This document shows positions 35,243 to 43,578 of a DNA stretch of 64,000 nt, piece by piece. A program made the position numbers and the translations under genes. The number at the start of each line of letters is the position of its first letter. Position 1 is the stretch's first letter. The notes under the pieces were generated by a model. It made no database searches. It saw only the letters and a list, made by a program, of their open reading frames with translations, and was not told where the DNA came from. Origin of the DNA: Celeribacter sp. PS-C1 (GTDB taxonomy: Bacteria; Pseudomonadota; Alphaproteobacteria; Rhodobacterales; Rhodobacteraceae); assembly GCF_019429625.1 (NCBI RefSeq), contig NZ_JAHXRW010000008.1, forward strand, positions 1-64,000, in the 5' to 3' direction.

Positions 35243-36568
35243 ATGAAACCCAAGTTCTCCGAATTCAAAGACACGCTTTGGTATGCGACTGCGCCGGAGG
35301 CCCCGGCCACCCAGCCTTTGCGCGGTGAGGTCACCGCAGATGTCTGTATCGTCGGGGCGGGTTACTCCGGCCTGACGACAGCCCTCGAACTGGCACGACA
35401 AGGCGTTTCTGTCGTTGTTTTGGAGCGTGAGGAGATCGGCTTTGGCGGCTCTGGCCGCAACGCGGGCCACTGCACGCCGACCTTCACCCATTACAGCCTG
35501 CCGGACCTGCGCAAGGTGCTCGGAGAGCCTTGGGCAGAGCGGTTGATCCACCGCCAAACCCGCGCGAATGACAAAGTGGGAGAGATGATCTCCAGCTACA
35601 ATATCGACTGCGAATGGGAGCAGAACGGTTATGTTCAGGGCGCGCTGTTTCCGTCGCACCTCAAGACCCTCGCAAAGCATGCCAAGACTTATAACGAGGT
35701 TGGCGCACGCACGCGGATGCTCGACCGTGACGAAGTGCGCGACATCACAGGCAGCTCGCGGTTTTACGGTGGCTGGCTCCATGAGGAAGCGGGCGGGCTG
35801 AACGCACTTGCTTATGCGCGGGGGCTTGGGCGGGCTGTGCTCTCCGAAGGCGGTCAAATCTTCACCGGAGCAAGTGTTACGGGATGCGAACGCGAAAACC
35901 AGTCATGGGTCGTCAAAACCCAACGCGGATCGGTCCGGGCCGAGAAGGTGATCTACACCACGGGGGCCTATACCGTTGCCGGTTGGCCCAAGCTCGAAGA
36001 AACCTTCCGCATCATGCGCGTGTTCGTCGCAGCGACACAGCCGCTCTCTGCGGCCTCGCAGGCGGCTGTCCTGCCAAAGCGGACAACCATTCAAGACGGG
36101 CGCGGCGATATCTATGTCTACAAATACAACCGCGAGAACCGCATCGTCGCCTCCATGTTCCCGATGGGCGCACGCGGCAAAGATCCGGCCTACACGCGCA
36201 AGGTCCTCTCCGATCGCCTGAAATGGCTCCACCCGGAGCTGCGCGAGGAGTTGCGGTGGGAGTTCTTCTGGTTCGGTGAATTGGACATGCAGCGAAAAAC
36301 AGTGCCGCGTCTCTACGGCCTCGCGCCCGGTGTGGTGGCGATGACCGGCCTCTCGGGGCGCGGTGTGCCGACCGGGTCGATGATCGGCGGCATCCTGTCC
36401 GATTGGGCGCTGGGAGTGTCCGAGACCGACCTCGATCTTCGGATTGAACCCCTGAGCAAACAACCCCTCTACATGAATTTCGCGCCCCAAGCGGCGCTGC
36501 GCGGCTATCGCCTGCGCGACGGTTTGCGGGCTGCACGGCAACGCGCACCGCTCCCTCCACACGCATAA
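35243..36568 (+). CDS. FAD-dependent oxidoreductase of the DAO family (PuuB/gamma-glutamylputrescine-oxidase-like)
   Basis: A 441-residue flavoprotein. VCIVGAGYSGLTTALELARQG near residue 30 is the FAD site; the next block FGGSGRNAGHC and LYGLAPGVVAMTGLSGRGVPTG are typical of the PuuB/OrdL branch. It is less similar to copies A and B than they are to each other. It may act on an amine or amino-acid derivative imported by the flanking ABC system (inference). The start AGGGTGA site overlaps the dppC stop. Confidence 0.92.
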   Translation: MKPKFSEFKDTLWYATAPEAPATQPLRGEVTADVCIVGAGYSGLTTALELARQGVSVVVLEREEIGFGGSGRNAGHCTPTFTHYSLPDLRKVLGEPWAERLIHRQTRANDKVGEMISSYNIDCEWEQNGYVQGALFPSHLKTLAKHAKTYNEVGARTRMLDRDEVRDITGSSRFYGGWLHEEAGGLNALAYARGLGRAVLSEGGQIFTGASVTGCERENQSWVVKTQRGSVRAEKVIYTTGAYTVAGWPKLEETFRIMRVFVAATQPLSAASQAAVLPKRTTIQDGRGDIYVYKYNRENRIVASMFPMGARGKDPAYTRKVLSDRLKWLHPELREELRWEFFWFGELDMQRKTVPRLYGLAPGVVAMTGLSGRGVPTGSMIGGILSDWALGVSETDLDLRIEPLSKQPLYMNFAPQAALRGYRLRDGLRAARQRAPLPPHA

Positions 36569-36608
36569 TTTTTTCAGAGCGCAACGCGCTTCATTTAGGA
36601 GAACCACC

Positions 36609-37961
36609 ATGCCGGGACCGCAACTTGATCCGGTCGAGAGCAACCCCAATCTGCCCACGGAAGTCGATGTGGTGATCATCGGCGGCGGGATCGCGGGGGT
36701 TTGCGCCGCGCTCGAACTTATAGATCGCGGGAAAACCGTCGCGATCTGCGAAAAGGGCGAAATCGGCGCCGAACAATCCAGCCGTAACTGGGGCTGGGTG
36801 CGGCTCACCCACCGTGACCCCCGCGAAATGCCGCTCATGGTTGAATCTGTCCGTCTCTGGAAAGCCATGAACGACAGGATCGGCCACGAGACCGGCTACC
36901 GGCAATGCGGGGTGACCTATACCGTCGCATCCGAAAAGGCGCTGGCGGTCGAACGTCAGGCGGCAGAAGACCTGCAGAAATATCAAATCCCGGCGCGTAT
37001 TCTGACGCGCGAGGAGGTCGAAACAGACTTTCCCGGTTTCTCGATCGACATCAAAGGTGCGCTCTATAATCCCCATGACGGGCGCGCCGAACCCCAAAAA
37101 GCGGCGCCGGCCATTGCCCGCGCCGTTCAGGAACGCGGCGGGAGCGTGCATCAAAACTGTGCCGTGCGCACCCTTGTGACGAAGGACGGCAAAGTCACGG
37201 GCGTCGTGACCGAACATGGGACGATCAAATGTTCGGTGGCATTGCTTGCGGGCGGTGTCTGGTCACGCCTGTTCCTCGGCAATCTCGGCATTTACCTGCC
37301 GCAGTTGCGGACAAAGAACACAGTTATGCGGACAGAGGCAGTGGAAGACGGACCGGAGCAAACCTTGAAAGCACCGGGGTTCGCCATGCGCAAACGTCTC
37401 GACGGGGGCTACACCATCGCCTCTTCTGCTCCAAGCCGCTACCAACTGACCCCGGACAGTTTCCGTCTCCTGAAAGCCTTCTTGCCGACACTGAAAAACG
37501 AATGGCGCGATGTATCCTTGGGGATCGGGCCAGCCTTTTTCGACGCATTGAAAACGCGGCGGCGCTGGACCGCAAAGGATGTCACCCCGTTCGAGAAGAC
37601 GCGTATTCTAGATCCGGAACCCGACACACCTTTGATCGACAAAGTTTTGGATGTGGTGAAGCGCGGCTATCAACCGTTCAAGTCGGCAAAAGTGGCGCAG
37701 CGTTGGGCCGGTTACATTGATGTGCTGCCCGATGTGGTCCCCGTCATTTCCGAAACCGAAGGTGTGAAAAACGGGATTGCAGGGCTCTATGTGGCCACCG
37801 GTTTTTCAGGCCACGGTTTTGGCCTCGGAACGGGGGCCGGGCTTTTGGTGGCGGACCTCATCACCGGCAAGGCACCCTGCGTTGATCCGACCCCCTTCCG
37901 CCTCCATCGTTTTTCGGATGGCAGCAAGATTAGCCCGATGGAGAATATCCTTCAGCGATGA
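36609..37961 (+). CDS. FAD-dependent oxidoreductase of the DAO/DadA family (copy B)
   Basis: A 450-residue paralogue of the gene at 30182. VVIIGGGIAGVCAALELIDRG is the FAD motif; EQSSRNWGWVR, DGRAEPQKAAPAIA and ATGFSGHGFGLGTGAG match copy A. TAGGAGAA lies before the ATG. Having two such paralogues bracketing the transport genes, plus the PuuB-like enzyme, suggests successive or stereospecific oxidations. Its stop overlaps the next gene (ATGA). Confidence 0.92.
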   Translation: MPGPQLDPVESNPNLPTEVDVVIIGGGIAGVCAALELIDRGKTVAICEKGEIGAEQSSRNWGWVRLTHRDPREMPLMVESVRLWKAMNDRIGHETGYRQCGVTYTVASEKALAVERQAAEDLQKYQIPARILTREEVETDFPGFSIDIKGALYNPHDGRAEPQKAAPAIARAVQERGGSVHQNCAVRTLVTKDGKVTGVVTEHGTIKCSVALLAGGVWSRLFLGNLGIYLPQLRTKNTVMRTEAVEDGPEQTLKAPGFAMRKRLDGGYTIASSAPSRYQLTPDSFRLLKAFLPTLKNEWRDVSLGIGPAFFDALKTRRRWTAKDVTPFEKTRILDPEPDTPLIDKVLDVVKRGYQPFKSAKVAQRWAGYIDVLPDVVPVISETEGVKNGIAGLYVATGFSGHGFGLGTGAGLLVADLITGKAPCVDPTPFRLHRFSDGSKISPMENILQR

Positions 37962-38878
37962 CGATTTTACTGAATGTAACGGACCAAGACCGCCTCGATG
38001 CGTTCCATGAGGTGTTCGCGCGCGAATTGCCGGACATTGCGGTTGTGACGAGCGAGATGGCTTACCCACGCGAAGACATTCGATATGTTTTCACGTGGCG
38101 GCCGCTCGACGATTGGTCATCACTCCACAATCTGGAAATCGTGTTTTCGGTCAGCGCCGGCATCGACCAGTTCGACGCGCTGCCGGAGCATATCAAGCTT
38201 GTCAAAATGGTGGATCCGAACAACACCCAGAAGGTGGTCGACTACGTCCTCGCCGCATGCCTGTCCTGCATGCGGGATTTTCCAAAATACGCGGACCGGC
38301 AGAGACAGAAAACATGGATCGCAGACCCGAGTGGCACGACGACCGAAACCACAGTCACCATTCTCGGACTTGGCGAGATCGGAGAAAAGGCCGCGCGGAC
38401 GCTCGCGTCCGTCGGCTTTTCCGTGACCGGATGGGCGCGCAGCCCGCGCGCGATTGAGGGCGTAACCTGCAAGACCGGCAAAGACGGGCTGGACAGTCTT
38501 TTGGCGGATGCTGATATTGTGGTCTGCCTTTTGCCGCTGACCGATGAAACGCGCGGCCTTCTCTCACGCCGGTTCTTCGACCGGATGAAGCCGGGGGCGA
38601 GCCTCGTGCACACCGGTCGCGGGGCGCAGTGCGTCTTTCCCGATCTGGCCGACGCACTCGAAAGCGGACAGCTCGGGAATGCGATTGTCGATGTCTTTGA
38701 AACCGAACCGCTCCCGCCGACCGATCCCATTTGGGAGATCCCCAATCTACTGATCACCCCGCATATCGCAGGCCGGACAGACGCCCAAACTTCCGCGCAA
38801 AACGTAAGCATGAACCTGAAAAGATTGCGCGACGGCAAAAACCTTTTGTGGTGCGTGGATCGAAGCAAGGGCTATTGA
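37958..38878 (+). CDS. D-2-hydroxyacid dehydrogenase (glyoxylate/hydroxypyruvate reductase A-like)
   Basis: A 306-residue NAD(P)-dependent D-2-hydroxyacid dehydrogenase. GLGEIGEKAARTL is the nucleotide motif; the catalytic Arg, Glu and His are in HTGRGAQ, VFETEPLP and TPHIAGR. It reduces a 2-oxoacid such as glyoxylate, hydroxypyruvate or the 2-oxoacid released by the DAO enzymes, or works in reverse. It is coupled to copy B by a 4-bp overlap and is the last gene of the operon. Confidence 0.92.
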   Translation: MTILLNVTDQDRLDAFHEVFARELPDIAVVTSEMAYPREDIRYVFTWRPLDDWSSLHNLEIVFSVSAGIDQFDALPEHIKLVKMVDPNNTQKVVDYVLAACLSCMRDFPKYADRQRQKTWIADPSGTTTETTVTILGLGEIGEKAARTLASVGFSVTGWARSPRAIEGVTCKTGKDGLDSLLADADIVVCLLPLTDETRGLLSRRFFDRMKPGASLVHTGRGAQCVFPDLADALESGQLGNAIVDVFETEPLPPTDPIWEIPNLLITPHIAGRTDAQTSAQNVSMNLKRLRDGKNLLWCVDRSKGY

Positions 38879-39215
38879 GACACCGCACCCTCTCGTGACC
38901 AACGCCGATGCCGCACCCCTGCTAAAGTTCCTCGACTTTTCAGGGCGACAGAAGAAACCAAAACGTAGCGCATCACGGCCAGCGAAAAACTCAGGCGACG
39001 TCTTGAAGCACTTGAAAGGTAAGCAGTTTGACATGCGCGGTCGACATAAGAACGCCCTTCCCCACTCAAGCCACGTTCCGCTGACGCCGCCCGACTTCTA
39101 AATTTCCGGTCTGAGTTCTTCCATAAATATGCTATCTTCAAGCAGGCGGAACATACCGCACGTCAGGCAATGTCTAGGCAAGGAACCCCGAATTTCACAC
39201 GGGAGGGACTTTAAG
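38879..39215. other. Intergenic region without recognised gene
   Basis: Between the hydroxyacid dehydrogenase and the next oxidase gene. A 68-codon open frame at 38895-39101 lacks a ribosome site and recognisable protein features. I see no strong terminator hairpin; the AT-rich stretch near 39120 may hold the promoter of the following gene, whose GGGAGG site is at the right end. Confidence 0.5.
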
Positions 39216-40634
39216 ATGACGATGCTGAAGACACTTCAAAGAACCGATGAGTTTGTGGAGGAAGACGCCCTTGAGGCCTTGGCGAATGGTCTACGTGGCG
39301 GCGTTTTTTCAGATGGAAGCCCGGAATACGAAGAAGGGCGCACCCTCTGGAATGCAATGGTAGATCGCAAGCCGGGGGCGGTCATCCGCGCCAAGGGGGC
39401 TGCAGACGTTCAGGACGCCGTCAATTTCGCGCGCAACAATGGGCTCTTGATGGCAATACGCTCCGGCGGGCATCAGATCGCGGGCCACGCCGTTGTTGAG
39501 GGCGCCCTCCAGCTCGATCTGTCACATATGAACTCCGTTCGCGTGAACCCGTCAGAAAAAACGGTTCGCGTTGAGCCGGGGGCAACGCTAGGAGATGTGG
39601 ATCGCGAAACGCAGGTCCACAATCTTGCGCTTCCAGTCGGCATCAACTCCACGACGGGTATCGCTGGCCTCACCCTTGGAGGCGGCTTTGGTTGGCTCAC
39701 GCGCAAATATGGAATGACGATCGACAATCTCATCTCGGCCGATATCGTGACTGCCGATGGCGCGGTACGCCTCGCGAGTGAAGATGAAAATTCAGATCTT
39801 TTCTGGGCGATCCGCGGCGGAGGCGGCAATTTCGGGATCGTCACCTCATTCGAGTTTGCGGTCCACGACATCGGTTCTGAAGTTTTGTCCGGGCTCATCG
39901 TTCATCCGATTGAAGCGGGCCCCGACCTCCTGAAGGAATACCGGGAAATCGCGAACGCTGCACCAGACGAAATGACGGTCTGGGTTGTCATGAGGAAAGC
40001 CCCTCCATTGCCCTTCCTTCCCGAAGAGTGGCATGGTCGCCCTGTTCTCGTCTTTGCAGCCTGTTACACGGGGGACCTGTCAAAAGGAGAAGAGGCGCTT
40101 GCTGGATTGCGCGCGCTGGGAGAGCCGATTGCGGATGTCATCAGTCCTCATCCCTACGTCGGATGGCAAACCGCCTTCGATCCGCTTTTGACACCGGGGA
40201 TGCGGAACTATTGGAAAAGCCACGACTTCGAAGACCTTTCCGATGAGGCGATCACCAAGTTGACCTCTGCGATTGAGGGCTTACCGGACCCGAACTGTGA
40301 GGTGTTCATTGCCCATGTCGGTGGAGCAATGGCGCGCATCCCGGTGGGTGAGACCGCATATCCGGAGCGGTCTTCGCATTTCATCATGAATGTGCATACG
40401 CGTTGGGAAGAGGCCTCGAAAGACGCTGAGTGTATCGATTGGGCACGACAACTGTTTGATGACATGGCGCCCTATTCGACGGGGAGCGCCTACGTCAACT
40501 TCATGCCGGATGATGAAGTTGAGCGGGTTTCCGGGGCTTATGGTGCAAACATGAAGAAGCTTGGTCAGGTCAAAGCCAAATATGACCCCGGAAACTTGTT
40601 CAGGGTGAATCATAACATCGCACCCGCCGAATAA
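39216..40634 (+). CDS. FAD-linked oxidase, berberine-bridge/PCMH type
   Basis: A 472-residue flavoprotein. RSGGHQIAGHAVVEGALQLDLSHM carries the histidine that attaches FAD covalently in this family; GLTLGGGFGWLTRKYGMTIDNL and RGGGGNFGIVTSFEF complete the PCMH fold, and the C-terminal BBE segment is KYDPGNLFRVNHNI. The second attachment cysteine seen in bicovalent members appears to be missing (YGMTIDN in that region). It oxidises sugars, alcohols or alkaloid-like substrates in known members; here the substrate is unknown. It is a single-gene unit; GGGAGG precedes the ATG. Confidence 0.92.
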   Translation: MTMLKTLQRTDEFVEEDALEALANGLRGGVFSDGSPEYEEGRTLWNAMVDRKPGAVIRAKGAADVQDAVNFARNNGLLMAIRSGGHQIAGHAVVEGALQLDLSHMNSVRVNPSEKTVRVEPGATLGDVDRETQVHNLALPVGINSTTGIAGLTLGGGFGWLTRKYGMTIDNLISADIVTADGAVRLASEDENSDLFWAIRGGGGNFGIVTSFEFAVHDIGSEVLSGLIVHPIEAGPDLLKEYREIANAAPDEMTVWVVMRKAPPLPFLPEEWHGRPVLVFAACYTGDLSKGEEALAGLRALGEPIADVISPHPYVGWQTAFDPLLTPGMRNYWKSHDFEDLSDEAITKLTSAIEGLPDPNCEVFIAHVGGAMARIPVGETAYPERSSHFIMNVHTRWEEASKDAECIDWARQLFDDMAPYSTGSAYVNFMPDDEVERVSGAYGANMKKLGQVKAKYDPGNLFRVNHNIAPAE

Positions 40635-40758
40635 ATCGGGTCGCCGCCATCGGACCTCGCCGAGGCTGGAGAAGATCATAACGGCTCGATCAGATGCGGG
40701 AAGATTTGTTTCCGTCTCGTCGCGGCAAAAATGCGTGCCAGCTCCCAGAAGATAAGGA

Positions 40759-40780
40759 TGGGTGCTGGCACCCACGTTTT
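40759..40780 (+). terminator. Hairpin with short T-run after the oxidase gene
   Basis: TGGGTG, loop CTGG, CACCCA, then CGTTTT. It is convergent with the small membrane-protein gene whose stop is 5 bp further on and could end both transcripts. Confidence 0.5.
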
Positions 40781-40784
40781 CACA

Positions 40785-41003
40785 TCACGTGTTGTCGTCC
40801 GGCGGCTTTTTCACGATCGTCTGAATCCAGAATATGCAAACAGCACTAGTGCCCCCAAGGATCAGGATGGGGCCGCCCGTAAAGAACAACCCCGGGAGAC
40901 CCAGACCCGTCATGGTTTGAAAGAGCAAGACGAGCGCGACACCACCGGCGCCAAGTGCGACCAATCCGAGCACAACAACAGCGACAATCTTAAGGTCGGA
41001 CAT
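40785..41003 (-). CDS. Small two-helix membrane protein, unknown function
   Basis: A 72-residue protein with two hydrophobic segments (IVAVVVLGLVALGAGGVALVL and the LFFTGGPILILGGTSAVCIFW region) and a charged tail KKPPDDNT. GGGAGGAG is 6 nt before the chosen ATG, which supports translation. I do not recognise a family. It lies between a flavin oxidase and the sugar operon and may belong to neither. Confidence 0.65.
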   Translation of the reverse strand: MSDLKIVAVVVLGLVALGAGGVALVLLFQTMTGLGLPGLFFTGGPILILGGTSAVCIFWIQTIVKKPPDDNT

Positions 41004-41156
41004 TTGCCGCTCCTCCCTCTGAAGCACCGTTGCCGTAAAGCGTCCAAGACCTTCACTTCGTAGATGCTTATCTCACCAAGACTGTTTTCGCATCATATCC
41101 CGCCGGTTGCTATGCCGCTTTGACAGATCGCAAGTCACGCGCACACCGAGATCGGC

Positions 41157-42026
41157 CTAAGCCTTTTCCAGCACAACACGCGGCTCGAACCGCCCGTTTA
41201 CGCCGGTCGCAACCTTGAACACACAGCCCTCACCTGCGCGCGGATCACTCAGATCTTCGGTCGCGGTTGTGGCGAAGAGCGTGCTCGCCCCCTCCCCGCC
41301 AAACGCAGGGCAAGACGGCTGTCGAGCGGGAACTGGGTGCTCGGACAGGAAACTGCCGTCGGGGGTATAACGGGCAATGCGGGACGCGCCCCATTGCGCA
41401 TTCCACAGGCAGCCCTCGGCATCGACGACCGCACCATCAGGGTTCAGCCCTTCGCCGGTCAGGTCAATGTGAACCTGCGGGGCATCAGAGGGCCAGCCGC
41501 TCGTGTCTAGCGCCTGACGCATGATCCTGTGCGTTGTGGTGTCCGCGAAATAGGCGGTGCGCCCGTCGGCGGAAAAGCAGATCGCATTCGGGATGGTGAT
41601 CCCGGAATGCAATTTGCGCAACTCCCCCCCAAAATACCGATAAATCGCCCCCGCGCCCGGCTGTGCCTGTTTGCCCATGGTGCCGATCCAAAAGCCGCCC
41701 ATCGGGTCGGCGCGCCCGTCGTTCGAACGGGTTACGGGATCGTCGGCCTCCAAACCGATCAACTCGACACGCGACCCGTCCCTCAGATCAAACAGCGTCA
41801 GCGCGGTCTCGGAGGCGATCAGCAGCTTGTCGTGGTCCACCCAACCCGCCGCAGAGGCATGCGCGTCGAACTGCCAGACCTCTGTGCCGTCCGCTCCACG
41901 GCAATGCAGGCGCTTGCCCATAATGTCGAACCAAAACAAAGCGGCCCGTTCGGGGTGCCACAAAGGCCCCTCGCCAAGCTCGCAGATACGGTCGTCATAC
42001 ATGGTGGCACTCATTGGGGTCGTCAT
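41157..42026 (-). CDS. SMP-30/gluconolactonase-family sugar lactonase
   Basis: A 289-residue six-bladed propeller lactonase. LGEGPLWHPERAALFWFDIMG holds the metal-binding glutamate, SNDGRADPMGGFWIGTMG an Asn/Asp pair of the metal site, and LNPDGAVVDAEGCLW another aspartate. It opens the lactone made by the sugar 1-dehydrogenase of this operon to the aldonic acid. GAGGAG precedes the ATG at 42026, 11 bp after the dgoA stop; a longer frame would overlap dgoA. It is the last gene of the chvE operon. Confidence 0.93.
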   Translation of the reverse strand: MTTPMSATMYDDRICELGEGPLWHPERAALFWFDIMGKRLHCRGADGTEVWQFDAHASAAGWVDHDKLLIASETALTLFDLRDGSRVELIGLEADDPVTRSNDGRADPMGGFWIGTMGKQAQPGAGAIYRYFGGELRKLHSGITIPNAICFSADGRTAYFADTTTHRIMRQALDTSGWPSDAPQVHIDLTGEGLNPDGAVVDAEGCLWNAQWGASRIARYTPDGSFLSEHPVPARQPSCPAFGGEGASTLFATTATEDLSDPRAGEGCVFKVATGVNGRFEPRVVLEKA

Positions 42027-42036
42027 GCGGGGCTCC

Positions 42037-42642
42037 TCAGGTGTAGCAGGCATCAAAGGCCGCGACGATTTTCTCCGCTTTCGCGCGGACACTCAAAGGG
42101 GTGTCGTCCGGTTTGTAAAGCGCCGTGCCGATGCCGAACCCTGCCGCCCCTGCCGCATGCCATTCGGCGAAGTTCTCCGCACTCGCCCCGCCCACGGCCA
42201 GCATCTCGCAGCCCGCAGGCAGCACGGCTTTGATCGCCTTGAGCCCCGCAGGACCGATCAAAGAACCGGGAAAGAATTTAAGCCCGTGCGCGCCCGCGTC
42301 CAAGGCGGCGAAGCACTCGGTCGGTGTCATGACGCCGGGATAGGACAGCATGCCCGCGGCCCGCGTCGCGCGGATCACCGCGGGGTTCATATTGGGCGAG
42401 ACCACCAATTTGGCACCGATCTGCGCCAGCCTTTCGACTTCCGCCACAGAGAGCACCGTGCCTGCCCCGATGGTGGCCCGATCCCCAAAGGCCTCGATCA
42501 GTGCCGCGATGGAGGTAAAGGCCTCCGGCGAGTTGAGCGGCACCTCGATCTTGGTGATGCCTGCGGCGATCAGCTCGGCCGTGACGGCCTCTGCATCGGG
42601 GGGCGTGATGCCACGCAGAATAGCGATGAGATTGCGGCTCAT
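42037..42642 (-). CDS. dgoA: 2-dehydro-3-deoxy-6-phosphogalactonate aldolase
   Basis: A 201-residue class I KDPG/KDPGal aldolase. The Schiff-base lysine is in GLKFFP; IEVPLNSPEA and IGAGTVLS (where the catalytic glutamate region and phosphate loop lie) are typical of DgoA. It splits 2-dehydro-3-deoxy-6-phospho-D-galactonate to pyruvate and glyceraldehyde 3-phosphate. Coupled to dgoK by a 4-bp overlap, so it completes the De Ley-Doudoroff galactose route. Confidence 0.95.
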   Translation of the reverse strand: MSRNLIAILRGITPPDAEAVTAELIAAGITKIEVPLNSPEAFTSIAALIEAFGDRATIGAGTVLSVAEVERLAQIGAKLVVSPNMNPAVIRATRAAGMLSYPGVMTPTECFAALDAGAHGLKFFPGSLIGPAGLKAIKAVLPAGCEMLAVGGASAENFAEWHAAGAAGFGIGTALYKPDDTPLSVRAKAEKIVAAFDACYT

Positions 42643-43574
42643 ATCTGGGTCTCCGATGAGAGATTCTGTGAGAAATCCGGTGAGAAAACAGTGTCGAATG
42701 CAGCGCCAAGGCCCAAAAGGGACAGCGCACTGCCGGACTGGCAGTGGGCCACCGTGCCCAGCGTTTCAAGCGCGGATCGGTAAAGTTCGGCAAGGCTGTC
42801 GTCGCCAATGATGGTGACCGAACGACCCAGCCAGCGCGCGCGGGTGGCGGCAAGCTCTTGTCCGATCAGCAGGCCCGACAAACGGCTTTTGGCCATTTCC
42901 GGGCGCAGTCCGGCGACAAGCCCCTCCGCACGCAGGGAAAAGAGCGCGGCGGTCAGACGCTCGGGCTGTTCCACGGCCTCGCGCACGGCGGCGCTAAAAC
43001 TGGGCATCGACAGAGGCGCATCGCTTTCGACGCTGCGCCGGAGCACCGATTGCCGCGACAGAAGTGCGAAAAGCTCTCCCGTCATGACCGTGCAAAAACC
43101 TTGGATCGTGCCATCAGAAACCTGCACCCATTTGGTGTGCGTGCCTGGCAGACAGAGCGTCCCCTCAAACGCGGGGTCATTCACGAGAAAGCCCGCGATC
43201 TGGGTTTCCTCGCCGCGCATCACATCGGCGGGCTCCGCCTGGCTGGCACCGCCGAGGATGCGGACATCGAGACGGGCGTCTTGTGTCGGCACGCGGGTCG
43301 CCTCGGGCGCAGTCAGGCGCGCTGGGGTCGCGCGATACGGCGCCTCGCACCAACCGTCACGCGCCCCCGCCATGCCGCAAATCAGCACTTGGGTCTGGCC
43401 ATCCTCAGCCAGCAAGTCTTCGGCGATCTCAAGAAAGGCTGGCTCGAACTCCTCGGAAGAGAGCCTGCCCATCCCTTTGTCAGACCGCCGTTCGACCATC
43501 GGCGTGCCCGCTGCATTTAGCGCCCAAAGACGCAGCGCGGAGGTCCCCCAATCGACGGCGATCCGTGTCGTCAT
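42639..43574 (-). CDS. dgoK: 2-dehydro-3-deoxygalactonokinase
   Basis: A 311-residue kinase of the DgoK family. IAVDWGTSALRLWALN is the N-terminal phosphate motif; CGMAGARDGWCEAPY and LCLPGTHTKWVQVSDG are family blocks. It phosphorylates 2-dehydro-3-deoxy-D-galactonate. The ATG lies directly after the aldehyde-dehydrogenase stop; the frame is open further upstream but that part is antisense-like and unrelated. Confidence 0.94.
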   Translation of the reverse strand: MTTRIAVDWGTSALRLWALNAAGTPMVERRSDKGMGRLSSEEFEPAFLEIAEDLLAEDGQTQVLICGMAGARDGWCEAPYRATPARLTAPEATRVPTQDARLDVRILGGASQAEPADVMRGEETQIAGFLVNDPAFEGTLCLPGTHTKWVQVSDGTIQGFCTVMTGELFALLSRQSVLRRSVESDAPLSMPSFSAAVREAVEQPERLTAALFSLRAEGLVAGLRPEMAKSRLSGLLIGQELAATRARWLGRSVTIIGDDSLAELYRSALETLGTVAHCQSGSALSLLGLGAAFDTVFSPDFSQNLSSETQI

Positions 43575-43578
43575 GGCC

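Noticed and set aside
38895-39101. 68-codon open frame between the GhrA-like and oxidase genes
   Set aside because: No ribosome site at its start, no hydrophobic or domain pattern, low-complexity basic composition.
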